Program-made: the position numbers and the translations under genes
Notes under the pieces: model-generated
Databases searched by the model: none
Seen by the model: the letters and a program-made list of their open reading frames with translations, nothing else
What the model was told of the DNA's origin: nothing
NCBI RefSeq assembly: GCF_014650815.1
Contig: NZ_BMVR01000005.1
Span: forward strand, 310,001 to 374,000
Length of the DNA: 64,000 nt
Origin: Streptomyces flavofungini
Lineage (GTDB): Bacteria; Actinomycetota; Actinomycetes; Streptomycetales; Streptomycetaceae
Reading direction: 5' to 3'
Part shown: positions 7,981 through 16,191 of the stretch, piece after piece
Layout: the number at the start of each line of letters is the position of its first letter
Position numbering within the stretch: the stretch's first letter is position 1

Positions 7981-8002
7981 GGTTGGTGAGGCCTCGCCAA
8001 CC
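7981..8002 (-). terminator. Palindromic terminator, second copy
   Basis: GGTTGGTGAGG abuts CCTCGCCAACC, the same element as at 4252-4275, again between a CRISPR leader and the 3' end of the HxxxCxxC gene. Confidence 0.55.
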
Positions 8003-8043
8003 TGAGGGGTGTGGAAGGTGGCCGTCGGGCTGGGCGGGGCAGG

Positions 8044-8232
8044 CTATGTGGTGCCTCGGCGCGGCCTCGCCCCGTCTGCGAGGCGTGCGGCGCGTACGGC
8101 CCGCCGCAGCCGGGTGCCCTGTTCGCAGTCGCCTTGGATCCGGCAGGTCTGGCAGTCGTCGAGGTGGCGGAGGTGGATGCGGTACAGCTCGTCTGCCACG
8201 GCGTGCGTCGTGGTGTGGTCCGGGGTGGTCAC
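8044..8232 (-). CDS. Small HxxxCxxC (ZAS-like) protein, copy 3
   Basis: 62 aa from a GTG that overlaps the upstream stop (GTGA). The core HLRHLDDCQTC and tail GTRLRRAVRAARL are nearly the same as in copy 2. The N-terminus has a Thr/His-rich stretch (TTPDHTTTHAVADELY). Confidence 0.75.
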   Translation of the reverse strand: MTTPDHTTTHAVADELYRIHLRHLDDCQTCRIQGDCEQGTRLRRAVRAARLADGARPRRGTT

Positions 8233-8792
8233 TGTTCCTGCGTCCCGGGGGCGGGGGCGACGGCCAGGAGTGCGGAGAGGAACGCGGGGTCGCACAGGCT
8301 TCCGCGGCGGGGCGGGGGCACGGCCCAGTACGTGACGGGGGACACCGGCCGGCCGATGCGGGGCACCGCCAGGTAGGTGCCGGTCCCGAGCCGGTCCTCC
8401 GCTCCGCGCCAGGGGGTATCCGGCGCTACGAGGACGTAGTAGAAGCCGCTGCCGGTGCGGGCGGCGCGGATGACGGGCCCGTGCAGCCACTCGGCCAGGG
8501 CCTCCGCCACGGTTGCGGGCTCGGCGCTGCCCACCGCGTCGTGGACGCGCCGAGCGGGAACGCGTACGGCGTCGAAACGTACGCCGAGAGGCAGGAGCGC
8601 GACACCATGACGCGCCCACTCGGACTCCGCCTGACGCGGCAGCGGGTGGGCCTTGGCGAACCACTCCGCGACCCCGCCCCCGCCGGGCCCGTGCACGCTC
8701 GACGAGCCCTGCGCGCCAGGACGTAGTGCCGCTTCTCCGGCCCGCTCACCGGGTGCCGCTGCGGAGTCCACGGCTTCGCTCATGTCGACCAT
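8229..8792 (-). CDS. Conserved protein of unknown function, family A copy 3
   Basis: 187 aa from the ATG at 8792, which has AAGGAG 5 nt upstream; an alternative ATG is at 8783. After a 40-residue Ala/Gly/Pro-rich leader it has the family blocks AKAHPLPRQ, GVALLPLGVRFDAVRVP, EWLHGPVIRA, YYVLVAPDTPW, GTGTYLAVPRIG and YWAVPPPRRGSLCD. It is followed at once by the HxxxCxxC gene, then the palindromic terminator and the leader of array 3. Function unknown. Confidence 0.75.
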   Translation of the reverse strand: MVDMSEAVDSAAAPGERAGEAALRPGAQGSSSVHGPGGGGVAEWFAKAHPLPRQAESEWARHGVALLPLGVRFDAVRVPARRVHDAVGSAEPATVAEALAEWLHGPVIRAARTGSGFYYVLVAPDTPWRGAEDRLGTGTYLAVPRIGRPVSPVTYWAVPPPRRGSLCDPAFLSALLAVAPAPGTQEQ

Positions 8793-9014
8793 GTCGACTC
8801 CTTCGCGATCGGTCGCGCCCCGGGCAAGTTGTACCGACTCCCGGGGTCGTCGTATCCGCCGACCGTACGAGTGCGATGCACCGTGCCACCAGCAATGTGC
8901 AGATCTGTCTACACACTCCAATTAGCGCAGCTTGATGGCTACTTCGCGCCCTTGCTTGGCCAATCCGATACTGCGACTGTGATGCACACAAGCGCACACC
9001 CACAGGAGGCAGTC

Positions 9015-9275
9015 GTGTCGCTGTTGTTCATCGGTATCGACCCCGAGACGGGGGACAAGCAGAGTCCCACCGTGTGGGTCGACCAGGCGAAGCAGGAGCT
9101 CGTCTTCCAGGGCTGGAAGCCGAACCCCGAACTCGAATCGGAATGCGCCGCGTTCGAGATGCCCGGCCACGCCAAGGGCATCCCGGAAGATGAGGCCGTG
9201 GTCCGTATCCCGGCCCGGATGACGCACATGATCAGGGAGGCGTGCGATGCCGTCGAGCGTGCCCACATTCGATGA
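9015..9275 (+). CDS. Small conserved protein preceding DUF6879
   Basis: 86 aa from the GTG at 9015, chosen for a strong AGGAGG site 6 nt upstream. The N-terminus SLLFIGIDPETG is followed by TVWVDQAKQELVFQGW and a C-terminal VRIPARMTHMIREACDA helix. It overlaps the next gene by 29 bp. Its place before DUF6879 and a DUF5753 regulator suggests one WhiJ-type operon. Function unknown. Confidence 0.7.
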   Translation: MSLLFIGIDPETGDKQSPTVWVDQAKQELVFQGWKPNPELESECAAFEMPGHAKGIPEDEAVVRIPARMTHMIREACDAVERAHIR

Positions 9276-9777
9276 GCTGATCGCGGACTGCACCCGCTCC
9301 GCCGTGCATCTTGAGATGCGGGACTCGTACGCCGTCGACTACGAGGAAGGGCCGTTCGCCGACTGGAAGAACGGCTTCCGTCATGATCCGGGCGCGGACC
9401 GGGCCTCGTGGTGGCGGCCGTGGCTCGACCTGATCCAGGAGACCGTGGGTCGAGGCGTCACCGTCCGCCGCGCTCGGATCGTGTCCGAGCCCGTCAGCGA
9501 GTACACCCGCTTCTTGTACGACGGGACCTTCACCAACGTCGCCGCCGGTGAGCAGGTGCGGTGGCTGCCTCGCCGTCGCGCCTGCGGCATCGCCCTGCCA
9601 GGGAACGACTTCTGGCTGTTCGACGGCCGTTGGGTCCACTGGAACCACTTCGCCGGTGACGGCTCCTGGACAGGAGAGGAAGTAACCGACGCTCCGGACT
9701 CTGCGAAACTGTGTGCCGATGCGTTCGAGGCGGTGTGGGCGCGCGCCACCCCGCACGACCAGTACGAGATCTACTGA
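9247..9777 (+). CDS. DUF6879 family protein
   Basis: 176 aa, ATG with GGGAGG just upstream. The sequence has DUF6879 hallmarks: FDELIADCTRSAVHLEMRD, a YAVDYEEGPFADWK segment, RGVTVRRARIVSEPVSEYTR, and an aromatic C-terminal half (WLPRRRACGIALPGNDFWLFD). These proteins occur beside WhiJ/DUF5753 XRE regulators in streptomycetes and are thought to be part of those regulatory modules. No catalytic motif is apparent. Confidence 0.8.
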   Translation: MPSSVPTFDELIADCTRSAVHLEMRDSYAVDYEEGPFADWKNGFRHDPGADRASWWRPWLDLIQETVGRGVTVRRARIVSEPVSEYTRFLYDGTFTNVAAGEQVRWLPRRRACGIALPGNDFWLFDGRWVHWNHFAGDGSWTGEEVTDAPDSAKLCADAFEAVWARATPHDQYEIY

Positions 9778-9799
9778 CACCGACACCGACACCGACACC
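9776..9799. repeat. Hexanucleotide repeat (GACACC)x4
   Basis: Four perfect GACACC units start inside the stop codon of the DUF6879 gene and fill part of the 56-bp gap before the next start. A change in unit number would alter spacing within the operon without touching either protein. Confidence 0.85.
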
Positions 9800-9833
9800 G
9801 ACAGCGCGCAGTGCGTACCGGACAGGCCAGTTC

Positions 9834-10688
9834 ATGCCCATCTCCCCGTCCTCGTCTGCCCAGGCCGCACGCCGGGTTGTCGCACTCCGGCTGCGTGACC
9901 TTCGAAAGGCCGCCGGGTTGACGGTCGTTGAGCTGGCTGACCGGTGTGGCTGGCACCACTCGAAGACGTCACGCGTCGAGAACGCCGTCACCGCACCCTC
10001 AGCCAAGGACATACGGGCCTGGACTGCGGCCTGCGGGGCAGCTGATCAGGCTGAGGACATCGTCACCCAGTCGCTGAACGCCGAATCGATGTACAGCGAG
10101 TGGCGCCATCAGGTGCGGCGCGGCATGAAGCAACTGCAGGACAGCATGGTGCAGTTCTTCCACGACACCCAGCTGTTCCGGATCTACTCCTCGACCATGG
10201 TGCCGGGGTTGTTGCAGACCGAGGGCTATGCCGCCGCGCTGCTGAGCCGCATCGCCGACTTCCGCGGCATTCCGTTCAACGACGGCGCGGAGGCCGCGGC
10301 CGCCCGCGTCGAGCGGTCCCGCGTCATTCACGAACCGGGCCACCGATTCGTGATGCTCATCGAGGAGGCCGTCCTGTACGCCCAGTTGGGCGACGAGGAC
10401 GCGATGGCCGCCCAGCTCGGCCACCTCCTCACTGCGGGTGCGCTCCCGCAGGTATCGCTGGGCATCGTCCCCATGGCAACGCGGCAGCGAATGCAATGGC
10501 CTGTCGAGACTTTCCATGTGTACGACGACACTCTCGTGTCCGTGGAGTTCCTCTCGGCGGAGGTCAACATCACCCAACCTTCGGAGATCGCCCTGTATCT
10601 GAAGGCTTTCGAGCAACTGCGGGGCATGGCGGTCCACGGGGCCGAGGCGCGGGCTCTGATCCTCAAGGCGATTGCCGCACTGAACTGA
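9834..10688 (+). CDS. XRE-family regulator with DUF5753 (WhiJ-like)
   Basis: 284 aa from the ATG at 9834. The N-terminal helix-turn-helix covers about residues 18-75 (LRDLRKAAGLTVVELADRCG, SKTSRVENAVTAPS). The C-terminal DUF5753 has its usual landmarks: TMVPGLLQTEGYAAALL, RQRMQWPVETFHVYDDTLV and LKAFEQLRGMAVHG. WhiJ-type proteins are repressors that often work with a small DUF397 partner, but no DUF397 gene follows here; the next feature is CRISPR array 4. The same family recurs at 58754 and at the right edge. Confidence 0.88.
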   Translation: MPISPSSSAQAARRVVALRLRDLRKAAGLTVVELADRCGWHHSKTSRVENAVTAPSAKDIRAWTAACGAADQAEDIVTQSLNAESMYSEWRHQVRRGMKQLQDSMVQFFHDTQLFRIYSSTMVPGLLQTEGYAAALLSRIADFRGIPFNDGAEAAAARVERSRVIHEPGHRFVMLIEEAVLYAQLGDEDAMAAQLGHLLTAGALPQVSLGIVPMATRQRMQWPVETFHVYDDTLVSVEFLSAEVNITQPSEIALYLKAFEQLRGMAVHGAEARALILKAIAALN

Positions 10689-10818
10689 CCGGATCGGCCC
10701 GGCCTGCCAGGTGTCGCCGCATCCCCGCCTCCCGGGTGTGGTCGGTGCTGGGGCCGTCGCCGTACCCGCAATTGATCATCCACATCCGACAGTTCTGGTG
10801 CGGCGTCAAGGTAGGGGA

Positions 10819-10969
10819 GAGTCCATCCCCGCACGCGCGGGGACCACATCACGCGCGGCGCGGATGGCCGCCTCTCGGCGGGACCACCCCCGCACGCGCG
10901 GGGACCACCGCTCTTGACCCAGGCCGCCGTGCCGAAGCTGGGGACCACCCCCGCACGCGCGGGTACCAC
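10819..10969 (-). CRISPR. CRISPR array 4 (3 repeats, 2 spacers)
   Basis: Repeats lie at 10819-10847 (5' part degenerate), 10880-10908 (consensus) and 10941-10969 (leader side, TACCAC for GACCAC), with two 32-nt spacers. The orientation is as in arrays 1-3. The altered leader-side repeat would be copied into new units on acquisition, so this array has probably not grown since that mutation. Confidence 0.95.
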
Positions 10970-11186
10970 AGGCCGCGACCTGCGGTTTTATCCGGCGGCC
11001 AGCCAGTTTCTCTTCACTTCTTGCGAGACCGACAATTCGCTCCTTCAACCACAAACCCGCACTCCCCGCATGCATAACCCATACACCAGCCAGCCACCAC
11101 GAACTGCCCTAAGCCCCACACCTGACGCACCCCCATTCCTACCGTTCGCACCGCCAGTCCGAAGGCGGAACAGCACCGCGCCCCCC
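10970..11186 (-). promoter_or_regulatory. Leader of array 4 (type alpha)
   Basis: It starts AGGCCGCGACCTGCGGTTTT and shares the CCAGTTTCTCTTCACTTCTTG block with the leader of array 1. Weaker similarity runs for about 200 bp up to a GTCCGAAGGCGGAA motif near 11157, which also occurs at 7367 left of array 3. The enoyl-CoA hydratase gene ends at its far side. Confidence 0.65.
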
Positions 11187-12062
11187 TCACCTCCCCCGAT
11201 AAACAGCCCCCCGCCGCTCCACAAACGCCGCCACCCCCTCCTTCGCGTCCGCCGAAGCCATATTGATCTCCTGCGCCGCAGCCTCCGCCGCCAGCGCGGC
11301 CGTGCGGTCCGTGTCCAAGGAGGCGTTGACCAGTTGCTTGGTGAGGGCCAGGGCTCGGGTCGGGGACGTGGCCAGGCGGTCCGCCCAGGCCTGGGCGGTC
11401 TTCGGGAGGTCGGCGTCGGGGACGACGCGGTTGACCAGGCCGAGGCGTTCCGCCTCCGCTGCGGGGAGTGCGTCGCCGAAGAACATGAGTTCCTTGGTGC
11501 GTTGGGGGCCGATCAGGCGGGGGAGGAGGTAGGCGCCCGCGCCGTCGGGGACGAGGCCTCGGCGTACGAAGATCTCTATGAAGCGGGCCGATTCCGCGGC
11601 CAGGACCAGGTCGCAGGCCAGGGCCAGGTGGGCGCCGAGGCCTGCCGCGGTGCCGTTCACCGCTGCGAGGACGGGCTTCTCGCAGTCCAGGATCGCGGTG
11701 ATCAGGCGTTGGGCGCCCTGCCTGAGGGTGCGGGAGATGTCGCCCGCCGTGCGTTCGGTGTCCGGTGGGGGTGTGGTGGGGCCGCGCAGGTCGGCGCCTG
11801 TGCAGAAGCCCTTGCCTGTGGCTGTGAGGACCACCGCTCGGATGGTGGGGGTGGTCGTGGCCTCTTCGAGGAGGGTGATCAGGTGGTCGCGTTGCTCTGC
11901 CGTGATCGCGTTCAGGACCTCCGGGCGGTTGAGGGTGATCCAGGAGACGCCGTTGGGGGTGAGGGTGTGGAGGATGGGGGTGTGGAGGATGGGTGTGGGT
12001 GCAGGTGTGGGCGCAGGTGTGGGCGTCGGTGTGGACTTCGGTGCGGGCGTCGGCGTGGTCAT
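11187..12062 (-). CDS. Enoyl-CoA hydratase/isomerase (crotonase family)
   Basis: 291 aa from the ATG at 12062, which overlaps the stop of the CoA-ligase gene (TGATG), so the two are co-translated. The crotonase fold is clear: WITLNRPEVLNAI, AVVLTATGKGFCTGADL (oxyanion-hole strand), AAVNGTAAGLGAHLALACDL (second oxyanion-hole block) and RRGLVPDGAGAYLLPRLIG, where Asp/Gly replace the catalytic Glu pair region. It would hydrate or isomerise an enoyl-CoA in beta-oxidation. The first ~36 residues are a Pro/Thr repeat (TPTPAPTPAPTPILHTPILH) encoded by a DNA minisatellite, an unusual extension. Confidence 0.9.
   Translation of the reverse strand: MTTPTPAPKSTPTPTPAPTPAPTPILHTPILHTLTPNGVSWITLNRPEVLNAITAEQRDHLITLLEEATTTPTIRAVVLTATGKGFCTGADLRGPTTPPPDTERTAGDISRTLRQGAQRLITAILDCEKPVLAAVNGTAAGLGAHLALACDLVLAAESARFIEIFVRRGLVPDGAGAYLLPRLIGPQRTKELMFFGDALPAAEAERLGLVNRVVPDADLPKTAQAWADRLATSPTRALALTKQLVNASLDTDRTAALAAEAAAQEINMASADAKEGVAAFVERRGAVYRGR
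11960..12055. repeat. GT-rich minisatellite in the 5' coding end of the hydratase
   Basis: Imperfect tandem units of GTGTGGAGGATGGG, then GGTGTGGGC-type units (GCAGGTGTGGGC, GTCGGTGTGGAC). On the coding strand they give Pro-Thr/Ala-Pro repeats. Confidence 0.7.
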
Positions 12063-14287
12063 CAGTGGCACACCGCCAGCGCGTCCAGCGCCACCGCTCC
12101 CTGCCCCCGTGGCAGGACCAACAACGGGTTGATGTCCAGCTCCGCCAGCTCGTCGCCCAGTTCAAGGGCCATCCGTTGGACCCGCAGTACGACCTCGACG
12201 AGGGCGTCGAGGTCGGCCGGTGGTGCGCCCCGGACGCCGTCGAGGAGGGCTCGGCCGCGCAGGGACGACAGCATCCGGCGGGCCTCCTCCTCGCCGAACG
12301 GCGGGACCCCCACCGCCACATCGCGCAGGACCTCCACCAGGACGCCGCCCAGGCCGACCGTGACGGTGGGGCCGAAGAGGGGGTCGGGGGAGACGCCGAC
12401 GACCATCTCGACGCCGCGTTCGATCATTTGGCAGACGAGGATGCCGTCGAGTGCGACGTCTTCGTAGCGGGCGATGTCGGTGAGGTCGCGGTAGGCGTCG
12501 CGGACCTGGCTGGCGGAGGTGAGGCCCACCTTGACCAGGCCGAGTTCGGTCTTGTGGGCGATGCGGGTGCCGGACGCCTTCATGACCACCGGGTAGCCGA
12601 CGAGGCCTGCCGCCCGGACCGACGCCGCCGCGCTGGTCACCAACTGTTCCCGCGGCACCCGGATCCCGTACGCCCGGAGGAGCTGCTTCGCCGCGTGCTC
12701 GCTGAGGCGTTGGCCCGGCCGGAGGAGCGCCTGTGCCTTGCGGTACGACGGGGAGACGGCGCGCGGCGCCTCGTCGAAGGGGGAGCGGTAGGAGGCGGTG
12801 AAGCGGTGGTGGTCGAGGTAGGCGCGCACGGCGCCGATGCAGTTGGCGAAGGTGCGGAACGTGGCCACGCGGGACGAGCCGAGGAGCGTCTCGCGGTACG
12901 CCGCCTCCGTACCCAGCGGCGAACCCCACACCACGCACACCAGCTTGTCCGTCTGCTCCGCCGCGGCCACCAGGTCCTCGGCCAGCTTGTCGCTCATCGG
13001 CGGGAAGGGGCCCGTGATGGGGCAGATGAGGACGCCGACCTCGGGGTCCGCCAGGATCGCGTCGATGATCTTCCGGCCGCGCCAGTCGCCCACGGGGTGG
13101 CCGCCGTTGTCGACGGGGTTGGCGACGTTCAGGTAGTGCGGGATCCAGTCGTGGAGTTCGGCCTGTTTGGCGGTGGAGAGCGTCGGCAGCGGCAGGCCCG
13201 CCTCGGTGGCCAGGTCGGCGAAGTGGGCGCCGGTGCCGCCGGAGATGGAGTACACGACCACGCCGTCGGCCCGCGGTGGCCGGGCCCGTGCCAACAGCGT
13301 CGCGGTGTCCTGGAGTTCGTCCAGGCCGTCGACGCGGATCACGCCGTACTGCCGCATCGCCGCGTCCACCACCGCGTCCGCCCCGGTCAGCTTCCCGGTG
13401 TGCGAGGCGGCCGTGCGCGCGCCCGTCTCCGTCCGGCCGACCTTCACGGCGACCACCGGCACCCCGCGCCGCGCCGCCCGGTCCGCCGCGAGGAGGAACG
13501 CGCGGCCGTCCTTGAGGCCCTCCACGTAACAGGCGATCGCGCCCACCTCGGGCTGCTCCGCGAAGTACGAGAGGAAGTCGGCCGTCTCCAGGTCCGCCTC
13601 GTTGCCCGTGGGCGCCCAGTGCGAGAGGCGGACGCCGAGCTCCTGGAGCGTGAAGACGGGGCGGCCCTGGTGGCCGGACTGGGTGATGAGGGCGATGGCC
13701 GGGCCTTCGAGGTCGTCGCGGAACCGCTCGAAGGCGTTGAGGTTGGTGTTCGGGCCGAGCAGCCGCATGCCCGAGCGGCCGACGGCCGCCGCCAGGCGCT
13801 GCTGCGCGAGCGCGCCCGCCGCGCCCGTCTCCGCGAAGCCGGACGCGAACGCCACGGCGAACTTCACCTTCGCCTCGGCCAGTTCCTCGATGACCGGCAG
13901 CGGGTCACTGATCAGGAGTACGGCGAGGTCGATCGGCTCGGGCAGGTCGGCCACGGACGGGAAGCAGGGCGTGCCGAACACCGACGGGCGGGTGGGGTGT
14001 ACCGGGTGCAGCCGGGCGCCGACGCGCTCCGCCCACGCCACGAGTTGGCGCGTGATGCCGGTGTTCGGCCGCCCCTCCGCGTCCGACGCGCCGATCACGG
14101 CGACCGACTCGGGGCGGAAGAAGCGGTCCAGGTCGGGTACGTCGGCGGCCAGCGGCCGGCCGCCCACGTCCAGGTCGCCGGTCGCCGCGGCGCGGCCGTG
14201 GACGGTGGCGGCGGGGAGGTTGCCGCAGGCCACCGCGCGGGCGCGGCGGGGGTCGGAGGTGAAGGTGCCGTATGTCGATCCAAGCAT
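12062..14287 (-). CDS. ADP-forming acyl-CoA synthetase (acetate-CoA ligase family)
   Basis: 741 aa from the ATG at 14287 (AGGAG site upstream). The order is a CoA-binding Rossmann domain (FFRPESVAVIGASDAEGRPN, residues ~45-175), a succinyl-CoA-ligase-like domain with the phospho-His block RTAASHTGKLTG (~300), and a C-terminal ATP-grasp domain (HAAKQLLRAYGIRVPREQLV, GYPVVMKASGTRIAHKTELG, residues ~520-740). It makes acyl-CoA from a free acid, ATP and CoA. It is first in an operon with the hydratase; two operator-like palindromes precede it. Substrate unknown; the regulon suggests a hydrophobic acid. Confidence 0.9.
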   Translation of the reverse strand: MLGSTYGTFTSDPRRARAVACGNLPAATVHGRAAATGDLDVGGRPLAADVPDLDRFFRPESVAVIGASDAEGRPNTGITRQLVAWAERVGARLHPVHPTRPSVFGTPCFPSVADLPEPIDLAVLLISDPLPVIEELAEAKVKFAVAFASGFAETGAAGALAQQRLAAAVGRSGMRLLGPNTNLNAFERFRDDLEGPAIALITQSGHQGRPVFTLQELGVRLSHWAPTGNEADLETADFLSYFAEQPEVGAIACYVEGLKDGRAFLLAADRAARRGVPVVAVKVGRTETGARTAASHTGKLTGADAVVDAAMRQYGVIRVDGLDELQDTATLLARARPPRADGVVVYSISGGTGAHFADLATEAGLPLPTLSTAKQAELHDWIPHYLNVANPVDNGGHPVGDWRGRKIIDAILADPEVGVLICPITGPFPPMSDKLAEDLVAAAEQTDKLVCVVWGSPLGTEAAYRETLLGSSRVATFRTFANCIGAVRAYLDHHRFTASYRSPFDEAPRAVSPSYRKAQALLRPGQRLSEHAAKQLLRAYGIRVPREQLVTSAAASVRAAGLVGYPVVMKASGTRIAHKTELGLVKVGLTSASQVRDAYRDLTDIARYEDVALDGILVCQMIERGVEMVVGVSPDPLFGPTVTVGLGGVLVEVLRDVAVGVPPFGEEEARRMLSSLRGRALLDGVRGAPPADLDALVEVVLRVQRMALELGDELAELDINPLLVLPRGQGAVALDALAVCH

Positions 14288-14320
14288 CGGTCCGCCCGCT
14301 CCTGTGTGACAGCAACATAA

Positions 14321-14359
14321 CTGACGCATAGTCAGATTACTGAACTGACGCTGTGTCAG
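14321..14359. promoter_or_regulatory. Two TetR-type operator palindromes (sites 1 and 2)
   Basis: CTGACGCATAGTCAG (14321-14335) and CTGACGCTGTGTCAG (14345-14359) lie 34-72 bp upstream of the CoA-ligase start. They share arms CTGAC/GTCAG with seven other sites in the window, all in front of catabolic genes. The two centres are 24 bp apart. Confidence 0.75.
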
Positions 14360-14442
14360 GAATGGGGCTGCGGATTTTGTACGACGGCGCGGGGGAGGCC
14401 GGCTTGCCGTGGCACAGGGAGCTGCCTTGGTGCGGTGAAGTT

Positions 14443-14469
14443 GTGAGCTGGGTGAGCTGGGTGAGCTGG
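14443..14469. repeat. 9-bp tandem repeat (GTGAGCTGG)x3
   Basis: Three perfect units followed by a partial one lie in the gap between the CoA-ligase promoter and the convergently ending monooxygenase gene. Nothing else is seen in 14360-14605. Confidence 0.8.
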
Positions 14470-14605
14470 GTGAGGTCTTAGGTCGAGTGGTGGTGCGTGG
14501 GGCTGCTGGGGTGGGTGCGACATGCGCGTACGCCCGGTAACACCGGTAACACCACGGAACCGCAGAAGCCCGCCCGTGCCAAGGGTGCGTAGGGGAACTG
14601 GCCGG

Positions 14606-15817
14606 TTACTTACGGCCCGCGCGGGCCGCGGACTTCGCCACCGCCCCCGCGATCCGCCCCGCGTCCCTGCCCAGTTCGCGCAGCATCCCGCTGATGGGGT
14701 TGGTGAAGCCGGTGAAGTACAGGTCGGGGGCTTCGGGGGCGGTGCGCGGGCCGTGCACCCGAGGGCGCCCCTGGCTGTCGAGCACGCCGAGGTGGCCGAG
14801 CAGGGGCTCCAGGGCGCGGGTGTAGCCGGTGGCGGCGATGACGGTGTCCGGGCCGACGCGGGTGCCGTCCGCGAGGACGACCTTGTCCTCCTCGAAGGAC
14901 TCGACGGCCGCGACGGGCTCGACCCGGCCCGTGCGGACGGCGTCGATCAGGCCGACGTCCTGCACCGGGATGGCACCCTCGTGGGCCCGGGTGTACAGGC
15001 CGGTGTCCGGTCGCGGCAGCCCCCGCGCGGACAGGTCGGGCACGCTCACCTTGGCGATCACGCGGGCCAGCCGGTCGACCACGGGCACCGGCAGTCTGCG
15101 GCACAGGATGCCGGAGCGCTGCGCCGCCCACCCGGCGGTGGAGCGGCGCACGATGTGCGGGGCCGTGCGCACCGCGAGCCGCACCCGCGCCGCGCCGCCC
15201 TCGACCAGGTCGACGGCGATCTCCGCGCCGGTGTTGCCGACGCCGACGACGAGCACGTCCTTGCCCGCGTAGGGGGACGGCTCGCGGTAGGCGCTCGCGT
15301 GCAGCAGATCGCCGGTGTACGTGTCGCGGCCGGGCCAGTCCGGCAGCAGCGGGGAGTGGTTGTAGCCGGTGGCGACGACGACCGCGCTGCCGGTCAGCTC
15401 CCGGCCGCCGGTGGCGTGCAGCAGCCAGCCCGCGCCGTCGGCGGTGCGTTCCAGGCGGGAGACCCGCACGCCGGTGACGACTTCCAGCTCGTGGTGCTCC
15501 GCGTACTTCTCCAGGTAGCGGAGCACGTTGTCGCGCGCGACCCACCTGCCGAACGAACGCGGCATCGCGAGGCCCGGCAGGGCGGACAGGCGGCGCGTGG
15601 TGTGCAGCTGGAGGCGGTCGTAGTGGGCGCGCCAGGAGGCGCCGACGCGGTCGGACTTCTCCAGGACGACGGCGCGTACGCCGCGTGCGCGCAGGGCGGC
15701 CGCCACGGAGAGTCCGCCGGGGCCGCCGCCGATGACGTACACCGGGCGGTCGTGGGCCGGGCGGCCGGGCGCGGGGCGCTGGCTGCGGCGCGCTGGGGGG
15801 TTGGTGGAGTCGGCCAT
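14606..15817 (-). CDS. Flavin-containing monooxygenase (class B-like)
   Basis: 403 aa from the ATG at 15817; a GTG at 15835 is an alternative, and neither has a clear ribosome-binding site. The N-terminal FAD Rossmann motif is YVIGGGPGGLSVAAAL and the second, NADPH-binding motif is VLVVGVGNTGAEIAVDL. Between them YTGDLLHASAY fits the FMO/BVMO fingerprint (FxGxxxHxxxY, with Tyr for Phe), and VVVATGYNHSP is the conserved ATG motif. It would hydroxylate or Baeyer-Villiger-oxidise an organic substrate using NADPH and O2. Operator site 3 is 127 bp upstream, placing it in the same regulon. Confidence 0.88.
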   Translation of the reverse strand: MADSTNPPARRSQRPAPGRPAHDRPVYVIGGGPGGLSVAAALRARGVRAVVLEKSDRVGASWRAHYDRLQLHTTRRLSALPGLAMPRSFGRWVARDNVLRYLEKYAEHHELEVVTGVRVSRLERTADGAGWLLHATGGRELTGSAVVVATGYNHSPLLPDWPGRDTYTGDLLHASAYREPSPYAGKDVLVVGVGNTGAEIAVDLVEGGAARVRLAVRTAPHIVRRSTAGWAAQRSGILCRRLPVPVVDRLARVIAKVSVPDLSARGLPRPDTGLYTRAHEGAIPVQDVGLIDAVRTGRVEPVAAVESFEEDKVVLADGTRVGPDTVIAATGYTRALEPLLGHLGVLDSQGRPRVHGPRTAPEAPDLYFTGFTNPISGMLRELGRDAGRIAGAVAKSAARAGRK

Positions 15818-15943
15818 GTTCTGGAGAGTAACCACGTCGTCACTTGATGGGTGACGGACAAGTCCGAAACCGGTTGCGATCCGATCACGTGTGCGGGAGG
15901 CCCGGACGCACCCGTCTTGCGCCGGGCCGTCGGGTGCGCTGAA

Positions 15944-15958
15944 CTGACGTACCGTCAG
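15944..15958. promoter_or_regulatory. Operator palindrome (site 3) in the 15818-16191 gap
   Basis: CTGACGTACCGTCAG lies between the divergent monooxygenase and DUF35 genes and could serve both. The rest of this 374-bp gap is GC-rich with no convincing gene; the part next to 16192 is G-runs. Confidence 0.75.
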
Positions 15959-16191
15959 AATCTCTTGCCGGGCGCCCGGAACATTCCCTTGTGGGGGTGT
16001 ATGCGAGGCGCGGAGCGGGGGTCGGCGGGCGATGGTGAGCGGGACTTGGGAGGTCGCGGCGTGGACTTGATCTGGGTCGGGGGCGGCGAGCGGCTCGCTG
16101 TGCTTCGCGGCGGGTGTGGCCCGTGGGGGCTGGGGCGGCGGTGCGGCGAGGGCGAGAAGGGCTGGTTCGGGCGGGGTGGGGGGTCGGTCCG

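Noticed and set aside
1494..8792. Family A as a catalytic prim-pol
   Set aside because: Only a weak pattern match near GVALLPLG; no acidic catalytic motif is seen, so it is left as unknown.
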